Source: DASSKP01 sp035695045
GTDB taxonomy: Bacteria > Actinomycetota > Actinomycetes > JAFAQI01
NCBI GenBank assembly: GCA_035695045.1
Contig: DASSEX010000089.1
Span: forward strand, 1-36,440
Length of the DNA stretch: 36,440 bases
Direction: 5' to 3'
Positions 23,461-30,550 of this stretch are shown here, piece by piece. A program made the translations under genes and the position numbers. The stretch's first letter is position 1; every line of letters begins with the position of its first letter. The notes under the pieces are model-generated. The model saw only the letters and a list, made by a program, of their open reading frames with translations, had not been told where the DNA came from and made no database searches.

Positions 23461-24096
23461 TCAGGTCCATCCGCTCCGTCGGGCCAGATGCCCGTACGCC
23501 GCGCCGTCACCCGGGCCGGCGCGTTCGACCAGATGCTCAGATACCGCGGCTCGATGCGCGTCGTCGACATTGCCGCCGTACTTGAACTTGCCGATCACCT
23601 CACGCACGGCTATCCGGATCCCGCGAATTCCGGACAGCCGCCGGGCATGGACGGACGGGTCCGCATGCGGCGCGTCCGGCTCGTACGACGACAGCTGCGC
23701 GCGGAGGATCTCGAGCTTGCCGGCCTCGTCGTCCACCACGGTCGCCTGCCCGCTCAGCTGCGCGGCGGCGTAGTAGGTCGTCGGAATCCCCAGCGCCGGA
23801 TCCTCGTCGCCGACCGCCTTCCATGCCGAGGGCACGTAGGCCCAGTCACCCGCCACGCTGAGCAGGACGGCCGGGTTCTCCTCGAGGGCGGTCCAGACGG
23901 GGTTGGGCCGGGCCAGGTGCAGGAATACGGGCGGCGCGCCGCGCTCCGCCGTCGGGCCGACGACGAACTGGGTCGGTACGACGACCGGCAGTTCGCGGTT
24001 GCGGCCGGGAGCCACGAGGTGGCCGAAGCCCTGCGACCGGACGAAGCTCCACGTCTCCGCGTCGTCGAGCGGCGCATCCCACGGGTGAACAAGCAC
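23461..24096 (-). CDS. PaiB-like FMN-binding protein
   Basis: About 211 residues of the FMN-binding negative transcriptional regulator (PaiB) family: ETWSFVRSQGFGHLVAPGRN, VVVPTQFVV, HLARPNPVWTALEENPAVLL, GDWAYVPSAW, then PTTYYAAAQLSGQATVVDDE and VIGKFKYGGN. It is a split-barrel flavin-binding fold; regulatory activity is known only for Bacillus PaiB, and many members may be flavin oxidoreductases. GTG 24096 (VLVHPWDAPLDD) matches the family N-terminus. The open frame extends to 24162 through a tandem repeat and is not likely coding there. No Shine-Dalgarno is evident. Confidence 0.82.
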   Translation of the reverse strand: MLVHPWDAPLDDAETWSFVRSQGFGHLVAPGRNRELPVVVPTQFVVGPTAERGAPPVFLHLARPNPVWTALEENPAVLLSVAGDWAYVPSAWKAVGDEDPALGIPTTYYAAAQLSGQATVVDDEAGKLEILRAQLSSYEPDAPHADPSVHARRLSGIRGIRIAVREVIGKFKYGGNVDDAHRAAVSEHLVERAGPGDGAAYGHLARRSGWT

Positions 24097-24115
24097 CCGA
24101 CGATCATCGCGCCTG

Positions 24116-24165
24116 CTCGGCGTGCTCCGCACGACACCTACTCGGCGTGCTCCGCACGACACCTA
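24116..24165. repeat. Two perfect tandem copies of a 25-bp unit
   Basis: CTCGGCGTGCTCCGCACGAC plus ACCTA occurs at 24116-24140 and again, without change, at 24141-24165. Each copy contains the short inverted repeat GTGC-TCC-GCAC. It lies in the divergent region between the PaiB-like gene and the anti-sigma/sigma operon, so paired regulator sites are possible. Confidence 0.8.
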
Positions 24166-24284
24166 CTCATGCCGCCGCCCTACCCCAGCAGGCGGCCGAC
24201 AAGCGGACCCGGCCTCCCGGCCGTGAGGTGGGATACCGTTTTGCGGGGCTGACCAGGTTCTCGAACACAGCGGAGGCGGACGGT

Positions 24285-24713
24285 TTGACACAGGACGCGG
24301 GGGCGACGATGGACGCGGCACAACAGCCGGGCCCTGACGACGTCGTCACCATCAAGTTGCCCGCTGCCGGCGCCTACCTGTCCGTGCTCCGCACGGCCAC
24401 TGCCGGGCTCGCCGCCCGGCTGGACTTCACCCTCGACGAGATCGAGGACCTGCGGATCGCCGTCGACGAGGCCTGCGCGATGTTGCTGACGCAGGCGCTG
24501 CCCGGCGCCGACCTGGAGTGCCGCTTCGCCCTCGAGTCGGACAGCATGCGCGTGGGCGTCTCCGTGCTCACGCTCGACGGGCAGGAGCCGTCCCGCGACA
24601 CCTTCGCGTGGACCGTCCTCGCAGCGCTCGCCGGCGAGGTCGACAGCAGCGCCGGCGTGGACAACCGGGTCACGATCACGCTGCTCAAGCGCAGGAGCGG
24701 GACATCCCGGTGA
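24285..24713 (+). CDS. rsbW: Anti-sigma factor, RsbW/UsfX-like serine kinase fold
   Basis: About 142 residues of the HATPase fold: VTIKLPAAGAYLSVLRTATA, then LDFTLDEIEDLRIAVDEACA and MLLTQALPG. The motif VDEACAMLL stands where RsbW/SpoIIAB have an Asn that binds Mg-ATP (DEACxNA), and here that residue is Met. In the mycobacterial SigF system the anti-sigma factor UsfX binds SigF directly. The downstream sigF overlaps by GTGA, so this protein most likely sequesters it. The start is probably TTG 24285, with GGAGG 8 nt upstream; ATG 24309 is an alternative that still keeps the domain. The loss of the Asn may make it a weak or inactive kinase. Confidence 0.85.
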   Translation: MTQDAGATMDAAQQPGPDDVVTIKLPAAGAYLSVLRTATAGLAARLDFTLDEIEDLRIAVDEACAMLLTQALPGADLECRFALESDSMRVGVSVLTLDGQEPSRDTFAWTVLAALAGEVDSSAGVDNRVTITLLKRRSGTSR

Positions 24714-25582
24714 GCACCTCCGAACCCGCCGCGGCCTCGTCGCCGGGGGAGGACCCCACCAGCCCCGCGGGCAACGACGTCGACCCCCAGCTGACGAAGG
24801 ACGCCGACCGCGCCGCCCGCACCTCGCACGATCGCGCGCGCGCTCGGGAGCTGTTCGCTCAGCTCACCGTTCTCAATGAGGACGACCCACAGCGCCAGCG
24901 GGTCCGCGACGAGCTCGTGGAGATGCATCTCCCGCTCGTCGAGTACCTCGCCCGTCGGTTCCGCAACCGGGGCGAGCCGCTCGACGACCTCGTCCAGGTG
25001 GCCACGATCGGCCTGATCAAGTCCGTCGACCGCTTCGACCTCGAGCGCGGTGTCGAGTTCTCGACCTACGCCACTCCGACGATCGTCGGCGAGATCAAGC
25101 GGCACTTCCGCGACAAGGGTTGGGCGATCCGGGTGCCGCGCCGGCTCCAGGAGCTCAAGCTCTCGCTCACGAAGGCCACGAGCGAGCTGTCCCAGAAGAA
25201 CGGACGCGCACCGACCGTCGCCGAGCTCGCCCAGCATCTGCAGATGTCCGAGGAAGAGGTCCTCGAGGGCCTCGAGTCGGCCAACGCCTACTCCGCGGTC
25301 TCGCTGGACGCCCCGGACACCGGCGACGACGACTCCCCCGCGGTCGCCGACTCGCTCGGCACGACGGACGAGTCGCTCGAGGGTGTCGAATACCGCGAGT
25401 CGCTCAAGCCGCTGCTCGAGAAGCTTCCGCCGCGTGAGAAGAAGATCCTGCTGCTGCGCTTCTTCGGCAACATGACCCAGTCGCAGATCGCCGCCGAGCT
25501 CGGCATCTCGCAGATGCACGTGTCGCGGCTGCTCGCCCGCACTCTCGCTCAGCTGCGCGAGGGCCTGCTCGCCGAAGACTGA
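24710..25582 (+). CDS. sigF: SigB/SigF-family RNA polymerase sigma factor
   Basis: 290 residues. After an acidic, Pro/Ser-rich N-terminal tail of about 50 residues come region 2 (VEYLARRFRNRGEPLDDLVQ, IGLIKSVDRFDLERGVEFST, TPTIVGEIKRHFRDKGWAIR), region 3 (VPRRLQELKLSLTKATSEL) and region 4 (EKLPPREKKILLLRFF, SQIAAELGISQMHVSRLLAR). The SigF branch controls general stress or developmental genes in actinobacteria. GTG 24710 overlaps the anti-sigma stop, and AGGAGCGGG lies upstream within the anti-sigma gene. Coupled translation keeps the two proteins in ratio. Its 3' end overlaps a convergent membrane-protein gene by 34 nt. Confidence 0.94.
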   Translation: MSTSEPAAASSPGEDPTSPAGNDVDPQLTKDADRAARTSHDRARARELFAQLTVLNEDDPQRQRVRDELVEMHLPLVEYLARRFRNRGEPLDDLVQVATIGLIKSVDRFDLERGVEFSTYATPTIVGEIKRHFRDKGWAIRVPRRLQELKLSLTKATSELSQKNGRAPTVAELAQHLQMSEEEVLEGLESANAYSAVSLDAPDTGDDDSPAVADSLGTTDESLEGVEYRESLKPLLEKLPPREKKILLLRFFGNMTQSQIAAELGISQMHVSRLLARTLAQLREGLLAED

Positions 25583-25908
25583 GTCAACGCGACAACCGCA
25601 ACGACGCAGACCACCAGGAGCGCGACGGACACCGCCGGCAGCGTCGATCGCTGATACCACGCGACCACCAGGCCGAAGAACTGCGCGAGGTACGACGGCG
25701 TCCGCGGCCAGGAGCGGCCCCGCGCCAGCGCTCGCGCGAGCGCGAGCAGACCTGCGCCGAACACCACGAGCAGGATCCCCAGGATCACGGCGGTCGCCTG
25801 GTCCTGCGGGTGTCCGACGAGGGCAGCAACGACGAAGACCAGACCCGCCACGACGCCCGCAGCACCCTCGGCAGCGACGATGCCGAACGCCGCCTTGTCC
25901 CACCTCAC
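25549..25908 (-). CDS. Small multi-pass membrane protein
   Basis: 119 residues with four predicted membrane helices: AAFGIVAAEGAAGVVAGLVF, ATAVILGILLVVFGAGLLAL, YLAQFFGLVVAWYQ and LPAVSVALLVVCVVAVVAL. Between the second and third is an Arg-rich cytoplasmic loop (RALARGRSWPR). This resembles small actinobacterial integral membrane proteins of unknown function. Its stop is inside the last 34 nt of sigF on the other strand. Upstream of its start the DNA leads to the diacylglycerol-kinase-like gene in divergent orientation. Function unknown. Confidence 0.75.
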   Translation of the reverse strand: MRWDKAAFGIVAAEGAAGVVAGLVFVVAALVGHPQDQATAVILGILLVVFGAGLLALARALARGRSWPRTPSYLAQFFGLVVAWYQRSTLPAVSVALLVVCVVAVVALTQSSASRPSRS

Positions 25909-25992
25909 GCACAGATCTTCGCGGTCGAGGACACCGAAGCCGCATGTCGGGGGGCGAATCGGTCACGACCTCGAACTCGAGCCGTCCACGGC

Positions 25993-26004
25993 TACCCTGC
26001 ACCG
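25993..26004 (+). promoter_or_regulatory. Candidate -10 box for a leaderless transcript
   Basis: TACCCT (25993-25998) ends 6 nt before the GTG start of the next gene, with a TCGAAC-like -35 at 25971-25976. No Shine-Dalgarno is present. Confidence 0.4.
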
Positions 26005-26928
26005 GTGCGCGCGCTGCTGGTCGTCAACCCGAAGGCGACCACCACATCGGTGCGCGGCCGCGACGTCCTCGCCCGCGCGCTGGGCAGCGACCTGAAGCTC
26101 GACGTCGCCGAGACGCAGCGCCGCGGCCACGCCATCGAGCTCGGCGCTCGTGCCGTCGCCGAGGCCTACGACCTGGTCGTCGTCCTGGGCGGCGACGGCA
26201 CCGTCAACGAGGTGGTCAACGGCCTGCTCCGCGACAACGGCGGTTCGAGCGCCGAGCAGCCCGCGCTGGCCGTCGTACCCGGCGGGAGCACCAACGTCTT
26301 CCACCGCGCTCTGGACATCCCGCACGACCCGGTCGAGGCGATCGGCTCGCTGCTCGACGCGTTGCGCGAGGGCCGCAGCCGATGGATCGGCCTCGGCCGG
26401 GCCGACGAGCGCTGGTTCACCTTCACGGCCGGGATGGGTCTGGATGCGGACGCCGTCCGGGTGGTGGAGCAGGCTCGCGCCAAGGGCAAGTCGGCGGCGC
26501 CGACGCGGTACGCGCTGGCCGCCGTCCGACGCTTCTACGCCACAGACCGGCGCCGGCCGGCACTCACGCTGCACCGTCCCGGCGAGGAGGCGATCTCCGG
26601 GCTCTTTCTCGCGATCGTCGGCAACACCTCGCCCTGGACCTACTTCGGCGCCCGCCCGGTCTATCTCACCCCGAACGCCTCGTTCGACCGCGGCCTCGAC
26701 CTGATCGCGATGCGCAAGCTCCGCACGCTGGGCACGCTGTGGGCGGCGGGCGGCATGCTCAGCGGCGTCGGCGTCCGAGGCAAGGCGGCGGTCGTTCTCG
26801 AGGACCTCGAAGAGTTCACCGTCGTGGCCGACCGGCCGGTGCACCTGCAGGTCGACGGCGACTATCTCGGCGAACGGGAGTCCGTGACGTTTCGCAGCGT
26901 TCCGGCTGCGATCCGGGTCATCGTGTGA
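26005..26928 (+). CDS. Diacylglycerol/lipid kinase-family protein
   Basis: 307 residues of the DgkB/YegS family. VRALLVVNPKATTTS is the typical start. VVVLGGDGTVNEVVNGLL (GGDGT at residues 62-66) is the nucleotide-binding loop, followed by LAVVPGGSTNVFHRALDIP and the C-terminal beta-domain (VHLQVDGDYLG). It phosphorylates diacylglycerol or a similar lipid with ATP on the cytoplasmic side of the membrane. GTG 26005 is the family start; it lacks a Shine-Dalgarno and sits 6 nt after a TACCCT box. It stands just upstream of whiB1. Confidence 0.9.
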   Translation: MRALLVVNPKATTTSVRGRDVLARALGSDLKLDVAETQRRGHAIELGARAVAEAYDLVVVLGGDGTVNEVVNGLLRDNGGSSAEQPALAVVPGGSTNVFHRALDIPHDPVEAIGSLLDALREGRSRWIGLGRADERWFTFTAGMGLDADAVRVVEQARAKGKSAAPTRYALAAVRRFYATDRRRPALTLHRPGEEAISGLFLAIVGNTSPWTYFGARPVYLTPNASFDRGLDLIAMRKLRTLGTLWAAGGMLSGVGVRGKAAVVLEDLEEFTVVADRPVHLQVDGDYLGERESVTFRSVPAAIRVIV

Positions 26929-26991
26929 CGAACCGGGCGCGGATGTGACGAACCCAACAGCGGCGCGCCCGCAGTCGCCCGCCATACATCC

Positions 26992-27020
26992 TTGATTAGG
27001 ACCGAATCGCGTTCTACCGT
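26992..27020 (+). promoter_or_regulatory. Candidate whiB1 promoter
   Basis: TTGATT (26992-26997), a 17-bp spacer and TACCGT (27015-27020). The surrounding 26924-27080 region holds three direct-repeat pairs: TGTGACGAACC at 26924 and 26944, GTCTGGAC at 27019 and 27035, and CCGGAAC-N-AGCC at 27047 and 27067. Two of the pairs are spaced exactly 20 bp, so several regulators may bind here. Confidence 0.45.
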
Positions 27021-27116
27021 CTGGACTGAAGTCGGTCTGGACGTAGCCGGAACGAGCCACTAGCGTCCGGAACAAGCCGAGCGTGATCTTGAGATGGCGA
27101 TCGGTGCGACCGACTT

Positions 27117-27132
27117 CGTGAAACCGTTCACA
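27117..27132 (+). promoter_or_regulatory. CRP-type binding site upstream of whiB1
   Basis: CGTGA-AACCGT-TCACA differs by one base from the CRP consensus TGTGA-N6-TCACA. It lies 40 bp before the start of whiB1. In Mycobacterium tuberculosis whiB1 is known to be controlled by the cAMP receptor protein Rv3676, so the position is meaningful. Confidence 0.65.
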
Positions 27133-27172
27133 AAGTCGGGCCCTGTGCTCGCCCAGACGGAGGGAAGACCGC

Positions 27173-27424
27173 ATGGACTGGCGACACCGCGCCGCCTGCC
27201 GTGACGAAGACCCTGAGCTGTTCTTCCCCATCGGCACCAGCGGCCCCGCGCTGCTGCAGATCGACGACGCGAAGGCGGTCTGTCGGCTCTGCTCGGTCAT
27301 CGACGAGTGCCGGAGCTGGTCGCTCGAGACCGGCCAGGAGGCCGGTGTCTGGGGCGGCCTGTCGGAGGACGAGCGCCGCGCTCTGCTTCGCCGGGGCGTC
27401 CGTGCGGAGCTCCACTCCGCCTGA
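27173..27424 (+). CDS. whiB1: WhiB1-type iron-sulfur transcription factor
   Basis: 83 residues: MDWRHRAACRDEDPELFFP, with cysteines at 9, 37, 40 and 46 binding a [4Fe-4S] cluster, exactly the spacing of M. tuberculosis WhiB1. Next is GVWGGLSEDERRALLRR (beta-turn GVWGG at 58-62) and a basic C-terminus. WhiB1 binds the primary sigma factor and reacts with NO. GGAGGGAAG lies before the ATG. The gene is followed by a small membrane protein and then by the convergent pdtaS gene, the same neighbourhood as in mycobacteria (whiB1 - Rv3220c). Confidence 0.97.
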   Translation: MDWRHRAACRDEDPELFFPIGTSGPALLQIDDAKAVCRLCSVIDECRSWSLETGQEAGVWGGLSEDERRALLRRGVRAELHSA

Positions 27425-27442
27425 TGGCATGACGGTGAGCCG

Positions 27443-27655
27443 GTGACGGAGGACTACGTCCGGCCGCCGCTGATCGGCCGGGAAGCGTCCTCGTCGCGCG
27501 CTGCGACAGTGCGGTTCTGGATCGTCTTCGGGCTGGTTCTCGCTGCGGTCATCGTCGGCGTCTTCTTCCTCTACCGGCTGGCCACCGGCGGTGGCGGCGA
27601 GGGCAGTCCCGGCCTCAACCAGCAGGGTGGTCGGGTGACGCAGCCGGTGCGCTGA
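27443..27655 (+). CDS. Small single-pass membrane protein
   Basis: 70 residues. A cytoplasmic N-terminus (TEDYVRPPLIGREASSSRAA) is followed by one membrane helix, FWIVFGLVLAAVIVGVFFLY, and a Gly-rich tail (GGGGEGSPGLNQQGG). No family is recognised. Start is GTG 27443, 18 bp after whiB1. Its last 41 nt overlap the 3' end of pdtaS on the other strand. Confidence 0.65.
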   Translation: MTEDYVRPPLIGREASSSRAATVRFWIVFGLVLAAVIVGVFFLYRLATGGGGEGSPGLNQQGGRVTQPVR

Positions 27656-29096
27656 CGGTCACCGTCGCCACTGTCCCGCCGCCGTCGCGGGGCCTCAGCT
27701 CGAGCCGGCCGCCCAGCTCGCTGACGACCAGCGTGCTGACGATCTGCAGGCCGAGCCGGTCGGACTCCCCCGCGTCGAAACCGGCCGGCAGTCCGGCACC
27801 GTCGTCGACGATGCTCGTCCGCAGCTCGTCGGCGGATCGCTCGACCACGATCTCGACCAGCCCTGCCCGGTCGAGGCCGTCGTACCCGTGCTCCACCGCG
27901 TTCTGCAGCAGCTCGGTCAGCACCATCGCCAAGGGCGTCGCGACCTCCGCAGGCAACGTGCCGAAGCTGCCGCGACGCCGGACCCGGACCCGTTCCGGCG
28001 CCAGCAGGTCGACCACCATCGCGGCCACCCGGTCGGCGATCTCGTCGAACTGCACGGCCTCCTCGAGCGTCCCCGAAAGCGTCTCGTGCACGACAGCGAT
28101 CGACGACACCCGGCGGACCGACTCCTCGAGCGCCTGGCGCGCCTCCGGGGCGTCGACGCGGCGGGCCTGCAGGCGGAGCAGTGCGGCGACGGTCTGCAGG
28201 TTGTTCTTCACCCGGTGATGGATCTCGCGGATGGTCGCGTCCTTGCCCATCAGCTGCCGCTCGCGGCGGCGGACCTCTGTGACGTCGTGCACCAGGACGA
28301 GCGCGCCGATCCGCTGACCGCCCGGCAGTAGCGGGATCGACCGCAGCTGCACGATCGCCTCGGCGGCCTCGATCTCACCGACGCGCGGCACCCGGCCACC
28401 GGCGATCATGCCGACCGGCTCGTCGCGCGGTGACGGTGTGGGAGTGACGAGCCCGGCGGTGACGTCGGCGAGCCGCAGCCCGTGCAGGTCACCGAGGAAG
28501 CCGAGGCGCCGGTACGCCGACAGCGCGTTCGGGCTGGCGTAGGAGACGGTGCCGTCCTCGTCGAGCCGAACCAGGCCGTCGCCGACCCGTGGACCGGTGC
28601 CGTCGTAGCCGCCGGAGGGGTCCGGCCAGCGGCCCTCGGCGAGCATCTGGGCAAGGTCCGTGGCACTGCGGAGGTAGGCGATCTCGAGCCGGCTGGGGGT
28701 TCTCGCGGCGGCCAGGTTGGTGTCGCGGGCGACCACCCCGACGACTGCGCCGGCGACGACCACGGGAATGGCCTCCTCGCGCACCGGAACCCCACCGAGC
28801 CAGACGGGGTCGCCCTCACGGCAGATGCGCCGCTCCTCCACCGCGACGGCCAGCTGCGGTCGTTCGACGGCGCCGGCGACCAGACCGACGACGTCGTCCT
28901 GGTAGGCGGTCGGCCCCGTCGTCGGACGGATCTGGGCAACTGCGACGAATGTTCCGCTTCCGGTGGGTACGAACAGAAGGAGATCGGCAAAGGAGAGGTC
29001 GGCGAGCAGCTGCCAGTCAGCGACCAGTCGGTGCAGATGGTCAGCCCCCGCGCCGGTGACGCCATGCCGCGTGAGCAGCTCGTCCATCGTCGGCAT
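27615..29096 (-). CDS. pdtaS: PdtaS-type sensor histidine kinase
   Basis: 493 residues. The N-terminal sensor part (LHRLVADWQLLADLSFADLL onward) is GAF-like and is followed by a PAS-like domain (GDGLVRLDEDGTVSYASPNA). The HisKA_2 dimerisation helix reads REIHHRVKNNLQTVAALLRL, with the phospho-acceptor His near 293. The HATPase domain has LTELLQNAVEHG, VDDGAGLPAGF and the C-terminal G-box. There is no membrane segment, so it is cytosolic. In mycobacteria PdtaS phosphorylates PdtaR, an ANTAR response regulator; no pdtaR is in this window. The start at 29096 (MPTMDELLTRHG) matches homologues; upstream in-frame sequence is not homologous. Confidence 0.93.
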   Translation of the reverse strand: MPTMDELLTRHGVTGAGADHLHRLVADWQLLADLSFADLLLFVPTGSGTFVAVAQIRPTTGPTAYQDDVVGLVAGAVERPQLAVAVEERRICREGDPVWLGGVPVREEAIPVVVAGAVVGVVARDTNLAAARTPSRLEIAYLRSATDLAQMLAEGRWPDPSGGYDGTGPRVGDGLVRLDEDGTVSYASPNALSAYRRLGFLGDLHGLRLADVTAGLVTPTPSPRDEPVGMIAGGRVPRVGEIEAAEAIVQLRSIPLLPGGQRIGALVLVHDVTEVRRRERQLMGKDATIREIHHRVKNNLQTVAALLRLQARRVDAPEARQALEESVRRVSSIAVVHETLSGTLEEAVQFDEIADRVAAMVVDLLAPERVRVRRRGSFGTLPAEVATPLAMVLTELLQNAVEHGYDGLDRAGLVEIVVERSADELRTSIVDDGAGLPAGFDAGESDRLGLQIVSTLVVSELGGRLELRPRDGGGTVATVTVSAPAASPDHPAG

Positions 29097-29156
29097 AGCC
29101 GGAATTCTGACCGTTCGCTCACTAGAGTCGAGGCATGAGGCCGGAAGGGAGGACCG

Positions 29157-30509
29157 TTGAGCGCTGACCAGCGCGCCGGCGGCCTGGCCTCTGCTCTGGA
29201 GCGCGTGAGCACCGAGCTCGACGAGCGCCGCACACCACTCGCCGTCCTCGTGGCCGTCATCGCCGTGCTGATGACCTACCGCGGGGTGCACGGCTCGACG
29301 CACAGCTTCGCCGCCTTCGGTGTGGCGATGCTTCTCGTCGCTCGCGCGATTGCCCTCGGCCGCGCATTTCTCGGACGTCACCTCGCCGCGAGTGTTGCGT
29401 TGCTCGTGGCCGCCCGCGCCGCCGACACCGGGGAGCACGTCCTCGTGGCATGGCTGGCGGTGGCGGCTGCGGGCGCAGTCGCGGGTCTGCCTCGTCGCCC
29501 ACCTCCGCCCGCCGAACCCAGTGACCGCCGGCACGTCTGGGCGCTCGTCGACGGCACCTCCGGCGACACGCTCGCACCCTTCGTGCTGCGCACCGACAAG
29601 ACCTACGTCTTCAGCCCCGACCGTCGCGCCGCTGTCGCCTACCGCGTCAAGCTGGGCACGGCGATCGCCTCGGGCGACCCGGTCGGCGAGCCTTCGTCCT
29701 ACCCGGCCGCCGTCGAGGCGTTCGTGGCGCACGCCGATGCACAGGGCTGGCGCGTCGCCGTACTCGGCGCCGGTCCACGGTCATTGCCGCTGTGGCGCCG
29801 CCAGGGCTTGTGGGCCGTGTCGATCGGCCGCGACGTGCGTATCGATGTCGCGTCGTTCTCGCTCGAAGGCCGCCGTTTCCGCAACCTCCGCCAGGCGGTG
29901 CAGCGCTCTCGCAACGCGGGGGTCACCACCGACGTCGTCGGCGAGCGAGACCTCGACGACGACGTGCGGGCCGAGCTGCTCAAGGTGATGGCGGCTGCGG
30001 GCAAGGGCACCCAGACGCGCGGCTTCGCGATGATCCTCGACGAGCCCCTGACCGGCGTACATCCGGGCATGTACATCGCCTACGCGCGATCGGCGTCGGG
30101 TCAGATCGTCGCCTTCCACCGCTATGCCAGCGCAGACGGCGGACGCGAGCTTTCCCTCGACGTGCCCTGGCGACGTCCGGGAGCGCCGAACGGCGTCGAC
30201 GAGCGACTCATCGTCGAGATGGTGCGCTGGGGCGCGGCCCGCGGAGCGCGCTCTCTGTCCCTGGCGTTCGCAGCGTTCCCCGACGTGTTCGAGCTGCAGC
30301 AGCGCAGCATCCTGCAACAGCTCGCCTACCGCGCCGTGCATCTGCTCGACCGGTTCATCAGGCTCGAGTCGCTGTATCGCTTCGTGCGCAAGTTCCACGC
30401 CTTCGGCGACGAGCGCTATGTCGCACTGCGGCCGATCCAGCTGGTGTTCGTCGCAGCGACCGCACTGTCTCTGGAGTTCGGCGCACCGCAGAAGCGCCGC
30501 CGCGACTGA
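29157..30509 (+). CDS. DUF2156 (MprF C-terminal-like) membrane protein
   Basis: 450 residues. Residues about 25-115 hold several membrane helices (AVLVAVIAVLMTYRGVHGST, SFAAFGVAMLLVARAIALG, LAVAAAGAVAGL). The C-terminal domain is the DUF2156 GNAT-like fold of lysylphosphatidylglycerol synthases: DKTYVFSPDRRAAVAYRVKL, GTAIASGDPVGEPSSYPAAV, RFRNLRQAVQRSRNAGV, and ELSLDVPWRRPGAPNGVDER with MVRWGAARGARSLSLAFA. It probably transfers an aminoacyl group to a lipid, but the long MprF flippase is missing. TTG start at 29157 with GGGAGG upstream. It is divergent from pdtaS with 60 bp between the starts. Confidence 0.85.
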   Translation: MSADQRAGGLASALERVSTELDERRTPLAVLVAVIAVLMTYRGVHGSTHSFAAFGVAMLLVARAIALGRAFLGRHLAASVALLVAARAADTGEHVLVAWLAVAAAGAVAGLPRRPPPPAEPSDRRHVWALVDGTSGDTLAPFVLRTDKTYVFSPDRRAAVAYRVKLGTAIASGDPVGEPSSYPAAVEAFVAHADAQGWRVAVLGAGPRSLPLWRRQGLWAVSIGRDVRIDVASFSLEGRRFRNLRQAVQRSRNAGVTTDVVGERDLDDDVRAELLKVMAAAGKGTQTRGFAMILDEPLTGVHPGMYIAYARSASGQIVAFHRYASADGGRELSLDVPWRRPGAPNGVDERLIVEMVRWGAARGARSLSLAFAAFPDVFELQQRSILQQLAYRAVHLLDRFIRLESLYRFVRKFHAFGDERYVALRPIQLVFVAATALSLEFGAPQKRRRD

Positions 30510-30550
30510 CCCGGCTCCGCTTCTCCGCGGCAGGACGTAGCATCCGCCGC

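Noticed and set aside
24374..26002. 542-codon minus-strand frame
   Set aside because: Antisense shadow of rsbW and sigF, both unmistakable.
25963..27300. 445-codon minus-strand frame
   Set aside because: Antisense to the lipid-kinase-like gene and whiB1; composition is not protein-like.
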